The position numbers and the translations under genes are program-made. A stretch of 6,518 nucleotides of DNA from Alphaproteobacteria bacterium (lineage in GTDB: Bacteria; Pseudomonadota; Alphaproteobacteria; UBA8366), in the NCBI GenBank assembly GCA_018665505.1, contig JABJCS010000374.1, positions 1 to 6,518 of the forward strand, read 5' to 3'. The notes beneath the pieces were generated by a model. That model was not told where the DNA came from and did not search any database. It saw only the letters and a program-made list of their open reading frames with translations. Positions 1 to 5,894 of this stretch are shown piece after piece; position 1 is the first letter of the stretch, and the number at the start of each line of letters is the position of its first letter.

Positions 1-427
1 CAACGATCCGGAGGCAACGAACGCCGCGATCAAGGATGGCTGGTTCCATTCCGGTGACGCCGCGGTGGTCCATCCGGACGGCTACGCCGAAATCCGGGAC
101 CGCTTTAAAGACGTCATAATAAGCGGTGGTGAAAACATCTCTTCGGTCGAGGTCGAGGGCTGCCTGTTGCACCACCCGTCGGTATTAGAAGTTGCCGTCG
201 TCGGCATGCCACATGAGAAATGGGGCGAATCCCCGCACGCTTTCGTCATCCTGCAGGAAGGCGCGAAGGCAACCGAAGACGAGATAAAGCTCCACGTGCG
301 CGATAACTTGGCCCACTTCAAGACACCACAATGGGTCAGCTTCGTCGACGAACTTCCGAAAACGGCAACGGGCAAAGTACAGAAGTTTGTCTTACGCGGC
401 GGCAAAGCCGGTATCTCGCGGCAATAG
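1..427 (+). CDS. Acyl-CoA synthetase (AMP-forming), 3' end only
   Basis: This is the C-terminal 141 codons of an ANL-superfamily acyl-CoA ligase; the reading frame is open from base 2 and the start lies left of the window. The enzyme class activates a carboxylic acid with ATP to an acyl-adenylate and then transfers it to CoA in the cytoplasm. Seen: the motif DGWFHSGD (visible residues 12-19), which carries the ribose-binding Asp of core motif A7; the hinge motif DRFKDVIISGGEN (33-45, A8); and PKTATGKVQK (119-128, A10), whose Lys125 matches the lysine that catalyses adenylation. The small C-terminal domain appears complete and ends in TAG. SGGENISS resembles the medium/long-chain and DmdB (methylmercaptopropionate-CoA ligase)-like group, but the substrate pocket lies in the missing part, so the acid cannot be named. 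It converges with the GNAT gene, with 75 bases between the two stops and no clear terminator. Confidence 0.93.
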   Translation, partial: NDPEATNAAIKDGWFHSGDAAVVHPDGYAEIRDRFKDVIISGGENISSVEVEGCLLHHPSVLEVAVVGMPHEKWGESPHAFVILQEGAKATEDEIKLHVRDNLAHFKTPQWVSFVDELPKTATGKVQKFVLRGGKAGISRQ

Positions 428-502
428 TGGCTGGGGCTTACTGGTGTCAGAATCCATTTATCTGAAATGCAGGAACCGCCGTATTGAGCCCAAATCGACT
501 TG

Positions 503-1042
503 TCACCAAAGCTCTGGTTTGTTGAGTGCCTCGACACAGCGAGACGGACCAGATAATGGCTTCTGTTCTTTTTCGGATAGCGATTGTCCCAACCAACCAT
601 GCGGGTAATTCAACTTTAGCGGAGCTTGGGAAAACTCTTCGGTGATTTGCCGGAACCCTACCTTGGAATAATAGTTTGGGTCGCCATAGGTTACGCCGAT
701 ATCAATTCCTTTTTAGCGTAACTCGTCTAACCCGTAAGCAATCAGTTGCTGTCCGACACCCTTCTTCTGCCGATCAGGTTTTACCGCAACCGGAGACAGA
801 ATAAAAACCACACGGTCGTCCTGTTCAAAGTTTAGTCGGGAAAAGAAAATACAACCAATAAAAGACTGTCCGTCATATGCCGAAAACACAAATAGGTCTT
901 GTGTCGGTGTCGTCTCCATCAGATCGTTTACCAGTTGGCCGATAGTTTTACCTTCTTCGGCGCCGTCTGAATCGGTAAAGGTAGCTGAAAAAAGTTCAAA
1001 AATCTCCTGCTTACGACCGATATGGCCAGAGAAATACTCCAT
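503..1042 (-). pseudogene. GNAT-family N-acetyltransferase interrupted by one in-frame stop
   Basis: This is a GCN5-related N-acetyltransferase, a family that transfers acetyl from acetyl-CoA to an amine; the acceptor is unknown. The ATG at 1042 is preceded by a strong ribosome site. Residues 1-109 give the N-terminal half and the acetyl-CoA-binding motif A: the strand LSPVAV (82-87) followed by the loop QKKGVG (92-97). Codon 110 (713-715) is TAA. The same frame then continues without another stop and restores the rest of the family fold: KGIDIGVTYGDPNYYSKVGF (111-130), a GWLGQSL stretch, and a C-terminus ending in ALNKPELW, with TGA at 503-505. The restored length of 179 residues is normal for the family, whereas 109 residues would lack the last strands. 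One base change (for example AAA, GAA or CAA to TAA) explains this, so it is either a recent nonsense mutation or a sequencing error. Local GC is lower than in neighbouring genes, at about 33-50% per 60 bases by hand count. Confidence 0.85.
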
Positions 1043-1047
1043 TGTGT

Positions 1048-1054
1048 CTCCCCC
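1048..1054 (-). promoter_or_regulatory. Ribosome binding site of the GNAT gene
   Basis: On the minus strand GGGGGAG lies five bases before the ATG at 1042. It is the strongest Shine-Dalgarno-like sequence I noticed in the window. It fixes the start and shows that the translation start of the interrupted gene has not decayed. Confidence 0.7.
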
Positions 1055-1119
1055 ATCACAGGCGGCGATTCGTAGTCGCAGCGACCGTCGTCTTCCGGAT
1101 CAATCAACGAATCGTGACT

Positions 1120-3720
1120 TTAGAAAACCCCGTCGGCTTCCAACTCGGCGATCTCCTTCGATGACATGCCGAGGAGTTCGCCGTAGACGTATTCGTTATC
1201 CTCCCCGTAACAGGGCGCGCCGCGATCAATTGGTCCGCCTACATAGGCCGGACTCTCGCTTAGTTTCACGGGCACTTCTGCCACCGGCCAGCGACCGATC
1301 TTTGTACCGGTGACTTCGGTTAACCATTCAAGCGCGACCAATTGCGGATCATTGTCGCAGCGATCCTCTGCCGTCTGACAAACACCCGCCGGAACACTGG
1401 CTTTCTGCAACGTCTCCATCATGCGGCGGCCATCACCCTGTTTCGTCCATTCACCGACCGCTTCATCGAGCGCGCCCTGATTTGCCATCCGCGTAGTTAG
1501 GTCAACAAAACGCTTGTCGGCTGCCCAATCAGGGCGTACCGCAACGCTACATAACGCTTGCCATTCACCCTCGGTAAAGCACGCGATAGCGAGCCAATTA
1601 TCCTCGCCCGCACATGGATAGACACCGTGTGGTGCCGCCGGTTTATTCGGGGAACGATTTCCGGTTCGGGTCCACACGCGACCATTCGCCGACCAATCCA
1701 GCATCGTCGTGCCGTTGATGAACAATCCGACCTCGGTTTGAGACGCATCGATCCACTGGCCCTCGCCCGTGCGCTCTCGGTGATAGACGGCGCTCAACAT
1801 CGCCAGCGCGAAACTATAAGCCCCCATCCAATCCAGATAGGAATATCCCCATCCCGCCGGCATCGCGGGCTCCGGTAGCCCCGACATCTCGGACAGTCCC
1901 GCGAAGGAATTCGCGATAGGTCCGACAGTGCGGAACCGTCCATACTTCCCTTGCGCCCCCATGCCGGATTGTTGGACGTAGATGATATCGGGTTTAATTT
2001 TCCTCAGCGCGTCGTAGCCAAGACCCCAGCTATCCAGCACACCCGGTGAGAATCCTTCGGCGACGATATCCGACATCGAGACCAATTTGCGGGCAATCTC
2101 TAATCCTTTTGGATGCCGGACGTTCAATGAGATTCCGCGTTTGCCGGGATTCTTGTTGTTGAATTGGCCACCCATATCCGGATCGGTAACGCCCTGCAGC
2201 GGTGCCGTCGCATTCGCACGTGCCTCTCGACCGCCGACCGGTGCCATCGAGGCCATTCGCGTATCCGGATGGCTCTTCAATTCAACCTTCAGGCTTTCCG
2301 CCCCGAAGGCGCTCATGAAACGCGTTCCGCCTGCAGAGGCAAGAAACCATGTAAAATCAAGAATCTTGATCCCCTCAAGAGCAAAAGGTTTTCCGCGCTT
2401 TGAGGTTTGCCCGCTCTTATTGGAATTGGCTTCCGCCGCAATTACAGGTACGACAGACGGATGACGCGTATCCACCGTATCCGCGTCTTCGTTTAGCAGC
2501 GGTGCGCGCCGGCCTACGGACCAGCTGGTTGCGGTGCCGATCCACTTGCTCGTCGCATAACGAAAAGATTTACCTAGTTCCGGGTGTTCGATATCCGTGC
2601 AGCTGCCACGCTCCAGCCAATGCGGATCCAACGCATTCTCGTGCGGTTTGCGGAGTGGTGCCCAGAGCATTCCTATTTCCTGCGCTTCCCGCCACGGCAC
2701 ATTGTCATAGGTGAAATTCCGCACGAAGCGCTGCATCGCTTCCATACCCTTATCGCGCTTCTCCTTCACCGGTCCGGTGCCGGGCACAAAGCGCCCGCCT
2801 TTCGACAGGTCGCTCGTCTCCTTATCCATGCCGGACTCGATCCCATAGCGCTCGAGCAGCTTCATCAGCCGGTCCCCATCTCCGGGACGCGTCCCAAGGC
2901 TCGCCATGACCCAGCGACCGTCTTTGGTATGCGCGATGGTCGGATGCGGCGAAATCGTCTCTCGCGCATGACGGCAAGTTTGGCGAAAAATCGGTGAACG
3001 CCGCATGATCCAAGACATCAGGTCAACCTCGGTGCATTTCGCGACCGCCTCGTGGACCGCGCAAGAAACTTGCTGCCCCTGCCCCGTGCGGAACCGATAA
3101 ACGAGGGCAGCTACAATCGCCATGCTCAGCTGCTCTCCCGCAACGTGATAGGCATGCCACATCTGTGGTGCAATCGGCGGCAGGTCGTACTTCCCGTCCG
3201 GAGTCGGGTCGTAGCCGCAATTCATCATCACGCCACCGAGTGCCAAATGGACAAGGTCTGAGGCCTTATAATCACTCCAGGGCCCTTCGTCGCCGAAGGG
3301 TGTCATCCGAGCATGGATCAGCGCGGGAAACCGTTCAGCCAACACCTTGGATCCCAATCCAAACGCATCGAGTTGACCCTTGGGCGTGGATTCAAGAAAT
3401 ATATCCGCGGATGACAGCAGCGTTTCAAATCGCGCGCGATCACTCTCCTGGGTGAGGTCCAGCTCAATCGAACGTTTGCCACGGTTGTACTGCCAAAAGA
3501 ACAATGACCCTTCGGGATTCTCCTGATCATTGTAGAAAGGTCCAATCTGCCGCGTTGGGTTGCCACCAGGCGGTTCCACCTTAATCACATCAGCGCCTAA
3601 ACCAGCCAGAGTTAGTCCGCAATATTCCGCCTGTTCATCGGCCATTTCGATGACACGAACACCCGAAAGCGCGCCGGGAAGCACAGTCTCATTTTCTTTT
3701 TCCGTCCGTGTTGCACTCAC
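1120..3720 (-). CDS. Two-domain family III (CaiB/BaiF) CoA-transferase, 866 aa
   Basis: Family III CoA-transferases move CoA between an acyl-CoA donor and a carboxylic acid in the cytoplasm. This protein is two such units in tandem. Domain 1 (about 14-415) opens with LSGVRVIEMADEQA and GLGADVIKVEPPGG (41-54), then NRGKRSIELDL (79-89). Domain 2 (about 447-866) opens with LEGIKILDFTWFLA and repeats the pattern with FGAESLKVE (472-480), NKNPGKRGISLNV (522-534) and a RTGEGQWIDAS segment (650-660). A polar linker at about 416-446 joins them. Asp155 of domain 1 (KASDLVHLALGG) aligns with the aspartate that forms the acyl anhydride in formyl-CoA transferase; the matching site in domain 2 (FRTVGPIANSFAGLS) has Gly600. 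The C-terminus IAELEADGVF is a normal family end. Single-domain members are about 400 residues. Tandem relatives include the DMSP-degrading DddD, but residue use differs, so I do not assign that name. The start is GTG, supported by a ribosome site. The GNAT gene follows 77 bases downstream. Confidence 0.93.
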   Translation of the reverse strand: MSATRTEKENETVLPGALSGVRVIEMADEQAEYCGLTLAGLGADVIKVEPPGGNPTRQIGPFYNDQENPEGSLFFWQYNRGKRSIELDLTQESDRARFETLLSSADIFLESTPKGQLDAFGLGSKVLAERFPALIHARMTPFGDEGPWSDYKASDLVHLALGGVMMNCGYDPTPDGKYDLPPIAPQMWHAYHVAGEQLSMAIVAALVYRFRTGQGQQVSCAVHEAVAKCTEVDLMSWIMRRSPIFRQTCRHARETISPHPTIAHTKDGRWVMASLGTRPGDGDRLMKLLERYGIESGMDKETSDLSKGGRFVPGTGPVKEKRDKGMEAMQRFVRNFTYDNVPWREAQEIGMLWAPLRKPHENALDPHWLERGSCTDIEHPELGKSFRYATSKWIGTATSWSVGRRAPLLNEDADTVDTRHPSVVPVIAAEANSNKSGQTSKRGKPFALEGIKILDFTWFLASAGGTRFMSAFGAESLKVELKSHPDTRMASMAPVGGREARANATAPLQGVTDPDMGGQFNNKNPGKRGISLNVRHPKGLEIARKLVSMSDIVAEGFSPGVLDSWGLGYDALRKIKPDIIYVQQSGMGAQGKYGRFRTVGPIANSFAGLSEMSGLPEPAMPAGWGYSYLDWMGAYSFALAMLSAVYHRERTGEGQWIDASQTEVGLFINGTTMLDWSANGRVWTRTGNRSPNKPAAPHGVYPCAGEDNWLAIACFTEGEWQALCSVAVRPDWAADKRFVDLTTRMANQGALDEAVGEWTKQGDGRRMMETLQKASVPAGVCQTAEDRCDNDPQLVALEWLTEVTGTKIGRWPVAEVPVKLSESPAYVGGPIDRGAPCYGEDNEYVYGELLGMSSKEIAELEADGVF

Positions 3721-3728
3721 CGCAATGA

Positions 3729-3737
3729 CTTCCTTCC
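3729..3737 (-). promoter_or_regulatory. Ribosome binding site supporting the GTG start of the CoA-transferase
   Basis: On the minus strand GGAAGGAAG ends eight bases before the GTG at 3720. No in-frame ATG lies nearby upstream. The next internal ATG (residue 26) falls inside the conserved first strand of domain 1 and would remove part of the fold, so GTG is preferred. Confidence 0.6.
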
Positions 3738-3846
3738 AACTAGCCTCTCTCTATCAGATAAGGAATTAGCGCGCTGGGAAACTAGCGCAACAAGCGATCT
3801 TTGAAGCGCCGCTCATTCATTTGGCATTTCCGAACTCAAATTTCAT

Positions 3847-3860
3847 TTGCTCTAGATCAA
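3847..3860 (+). promoter_or_regulatory. FNR/FixK-type binding palindrome
   Basis: TTGCTCTAGATCAA matches the FNR/FixK/DNR consensus TTGAT-N4-ATCAA at nine of ten defined bases; only the fourth base differs (C for A). The central CTAG is itself palindromic. It lies in the divergent region between the CoA-transferase and the small membrane-protein gene. Its centre (3853.5) is exactly 41.5 bases before the start site predicted from the -10 hexamer at 3883-3888, which is the spacing used by class II activators of the CRP/FNR family. It is 133 bases from the CoA-transferase start, so control of that gene is also possible. Regulator binding is inferred from the match alone. Confidence 0.5.
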
Positions 3861-3882
3861 CGCAATCCATCTCTCCGCCACC

Positions 3883-3895
3883 TATGATGAATTTA
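3883..3895 (+). promoter_or_regulatory. Predicted -10 element and transcription start of the small membrane-protein gene
   Basis: TATGAT at 3883-3888 differs from the sigma-70 -10 consensus at one base. Counting seven bases from its end gives an A at 3895 as the likely start site. No good -35 hexamer sits at the usual distance, as expected for an activator-dependent promoter whose activator covers that position. The predicted leader to the ATG at 3936 is 41 bases. Confidence 0.42.
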
Positions 3896-3935
3896 CCTTC
3901 GACGACAGTCAGTGCGAGCAATAAGCAGAAGAACA

Positions 3936-4172
3936 ATGTTCGAAAGTATGATTTCCACCGTCTGGAATAACTTGTTCGGTAGCATCCGTGACGCGCTAAA
4001 GTTTTGGGTCAGGGCCCCCGGGAGAAAAGATTGGCCGCACCGGTCAATCGGTTATCCCGAAGAGTTCTATGAAGGCGGCAATAGATCGCCGCGTGATTTC
4101 AGCATTATAGCCGCCCTCTGTGCCTTGATCGTGACCGCGATCGCTATTGCAGTCATATTGGGAGAATGGTGA
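3936..4172 (+). CDS. Small single-pass membrane protein, unknown function
   Basis: I do not recognise the family. The 78-residue protein has an N-terminal region (1-28) that may form an amphipathic helix (FESMISTVWNNLFGS, then RDALKFWVRA). A basic and aromatic middle follows (GRKDWPHRSIGYPEEFYEG, 29-47), then Arg50 and Arg53, and a hydrophobic helix of about 22 residues (55-76) ending GEW. Positive charges before the helix suggest the N-terminus is in the cytoplasm. Support for a real gene: it lies outside any opposite-strand gene, uses plausible codons, has a clear membrane segment, sits behind an FNR-type promoter, and stops ten bases short of the convergent monooxygenase. The start is uncertain. 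The ATG at 3936 has a weak AGAAG four bases upstream; an ATG at 3948 and a GTG at 3912 are in the same frame. It might be a small subunit or regulator of a membrane complex, but nothing here shows which. Confidence 0.62.
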   Translation: MFESMISTVWNNLFGSIRDALKFWVRAPGRKDWPHRSIGYPEEFYEGGNRSPRDFSIIAALCALIVTAIAIAVILGEW

Positions 4173-4182
4173 AGGCGTGATG

Positions 4183-5817
4183 CTAAGTGAATTGGATACC
4201 GTGATATCCCTTTGAAGCGATCTCATCGCAATGCTCGCGATAGGCGACGGCACTGCCGCTGTATCGGGCGATGATACGGGTTTGCTTACCCTCGACATTC
4301 TGATTGATGCCGGTCATCCAGGAATCGACTTCGTTCGTCAGTAAACCGTCATTGGTCTTCACGACTTGTGCCGTCCATTCGTCGACCGCTTCCGGGCGGG
4401 GTTCTGCACGAGTTTGATGGTTCTCCCGCATGTGCGTAATCAGGTCCGTTACCCATTCCACATTATATTCGATACTGCGCGGGATATTACCAAGGGCCGT
4501 ATGCGGTCCCATGACCATAAACATGTTCGGGAATCCAGCGACCTGCACGCCAAGATAAGTTTCCAGTGCTTCCCGCCACTTCGCTTTCAGACCCTGACCG
4601 TCTGCACCCCGGATATCTATCCGGTCGAAACTGCCGGTAATGGCGTCAAAACCCGTCGCATAGATGATAATATCGAACTCGAATGAGCGCTCACGCATCT
4701 CAATCCCAGTCGATGTAATCCGCTCGATCGGGTTATCGACGATACTCACCAGCTCGACATTGGGCTGATTGTAGACTTCGTAATAAAACGTCTCCTGCGG
4801 CACGCGGCGGGTCCCGAAACCGTGGTCTTTCGGGATCAGGAGTTCAGCGACCTCAGGGTCGTTCACCCGTTCGCGGATTTTCCCCGCAACGAAATCCGAT
4901 ACTTCCTTATTCGCGGCTCGGTTAAAAAGCATATCGCGGAAATTACCGACCCAGATCGCGAAACCCGGTGTCGCATAGAGCTGCTCCCAAAACGCTTCCC
5001 GTTCTTCCGGCGAGACATCAAAGGTTTTACGTTGATCGGGTGTGTGCAGAAAACACGTCGCGGTTTCCTGGCACCGCTGGAACATCTCGGGGTAGCCTTT
5101 CTTGAGTTCTTGCATCTCCGCGTGATCGATTTTGCGGTTGTGTAACGGCGTGCACCAATTGGGGCGGCGTTGGAAAACGGTCAAATTCCCCGCCGTCTTC
5201 GCCACTTCCTGGATGGTCTGAACGCCGGTCGCGCCGGTACCGATCACCGCCACACGCTTGCCCTCAAAGCTCACTGGCTCCTTCGGCCACAAGCCGGTGT
5301 GGAAGGATTGGCCCTTAAACGCGTCCATGCCGTCGAAACGCGGCATCGTCGGTGCGGAGAGCGGTCCGACCGCCGCCACCATAAAACGCGAACGATGACA
5401 GCTGCCATCCTCGAGAGTGACTTCCCAACTATCGCTGGCCTCATCGAATTGTGCCGAAGTAACACGCGCGGAGAACTGGATGTCACGGCGCAAATCGAAC
5501 TTGTCAGCGACATGGTTGAGATATCGCTCGGTCTCCGGCTGGGGTGAGAAATGTTCGGTCCAATCCCATTCGTCCAAGAGTTCTTGGGAGAAAGAATAGG
5601 CATAGGAGTAACTCTCGGAGTCGAAGCGCGCACCCGGATAGCGGTTCCAATACCAAGTCCCACCGACGCCGGTTCCGGCTTCGAATACCCGTACCCGAAA
5701 ACCACGTTCGCGCAATGTATGAAGTTGATACATGCCGGAAATCCCGGCACCGATGACAATTACGTCGTAATCCAATTCCTGCGCGGTGACAGCGCTATCT
5801 TCCAAAGCTTTTTGCAT
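4183..5817 (-). CDS. Flavin monooxygenase, type I Baeyer-Villiger class, 544 aa
   Basis: This enzyme class uses FAD, NADPH and O2 to insert oxygen next to a ketone carbonyl, giving an ester or lactone; it is soluble and cytoplasmic. Seen in order: the FAD-binding Rossmann motif GAGISG (23-28); the long Baeyer-Villiger signature GGTWYWNRYPGARFD (52-66); the short fingerprint FKGQSFHTGLWP (167-178), matching FxGxxxHxxxWP exactly; the NADPH-binding motif GTGATG (193-198); an arginine pair in GTRRVP (335-340), where cyclohexanone and phenylacetone monooxygenases keep their catalytic arginine; and YATGFD (386-391). The length is typical. Both fingerprints together favour a true Baeyer-Villiger enzyme over an N- or S-oxidising flavin monooxygenase. 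The substrate is unknown. The ATG at 5817 has only a weak ribosome site (GGA six bases upstream), but it precedes the Rossmann strand by a normal 17 residues. It follows the aminotransferase gene by 77 bases on the same strand, so they may share a transcript. Confidence 0.93.
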   Translation of the reverse strand: MQKALEDSAVTAQELDYDVIVIGAGISGMYQLHTLRERGFRVRVFEAGTGVGGTWYWNRYPGARFDSESYSYAYSFSQELLDEWDWTEHFSPQPETERYLNHVADKFDLRRDIQFSARVTSAQFDEASDSWEVTLEDGSCHRSRFMVAAVGPLSAPTMPRFDGMDAFKGQSFHTGLWPKEPVSFEGKRVAVIGTGATGVQTIQEVAKTAGNLTVFQRRPNWCTPLHNRKIDHAEMQELKKGYPEMFQRCQETATCFLHTPDQRKTFDVSPEEREAFWEQLYATPGFAIWVGNFRDMLFNRAANKEVSDFVAGKIRERVNDPEVAELLIPKDHGFGTRRVPQETFYYEVYNQPNVELVSIVDNPIERITSTGIEMRERSFEFDIIIYATGFDAITGSFDRIDIRGADGQGLKAKWREALETYLGVQVAGFPNMFMVMGPHTALGNIPRSIEYNVEWVTDLITHMRENHQTRAEPRPEAVDEWTAQVVKTNDGLLTNEVDSWMTGINQNVEGKQTRIIARYSGSAVAYREHCDEIASKGYHGIQFT

Positions 5818-5894
5818 CTTCGATCCAGGTATTCTTTTCTTACCGCGATTCCAGCGCTCTCATTACCCGGCATCAAGACATTTCAAAAGCATTG

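Noticed and set aside
447..465. Small hairpin TCAGA / TCTGA between the acyl-CoA ligase and the GNAT gene
   Set aside because: The stem is only five pairs, AT-rich, with a nine-base loop and no following T run; likely chance.
82..600. Open frame of 172 codons on the minus strand
   Set aside because: It lies opposite the conserved acyl-CoA ligase tail and in a different frame from the GNAT reading that covers its right part. Its translation shows no family motif.
713..715. Programmed recoding of the GNAT stop codon
   Set aside because: The codon is TAA, not the TGA of selenocysteine or the TAG of pyrrolysine, and GNAT enzymes need neither. Mutation or sequencing error is the simpler explanation.
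1066..1114. Inverted repeat CGATTCGT / ACGAATCG downstream of the CoA-transferase
   Set aside because: The arms match over eight bases but are separated by 33 bases and no T run follows, so it does not look like an intrinsic terminator.
2584..2997. Plus-strand open frame of 137 codons inside the CoA-transferase gene
   Set aside because: It is antisense to a well-conserved coding region, has low-complexity Arg/His-rich translation and shows no motif.
1120..3720. Identification of the tandem CoA-transferase as DddD (DMSP lyase)
   Set aside because: Length and domain count are similar, but the catalytic aspartate is in domain 1 rather than domain 2, and no DMSP transporter or other ddd gene is visible nearby.
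3912..3935. GTG at 3912 as the start of the small membrane protein
   Set aside because: No ribosome site precedes it, and the ATG at 3936 has a weak one. It remains possible because it still lies downstream of the predicted transcript start.
5848..5876. Possible minus-strand promoter for the monooxygenase (TTGATG, 17 bases, TGGAAT)
   Set aside because: Only four of six bases match at each hexamer, and co-transcription from the aminotransferase is at least as likely.
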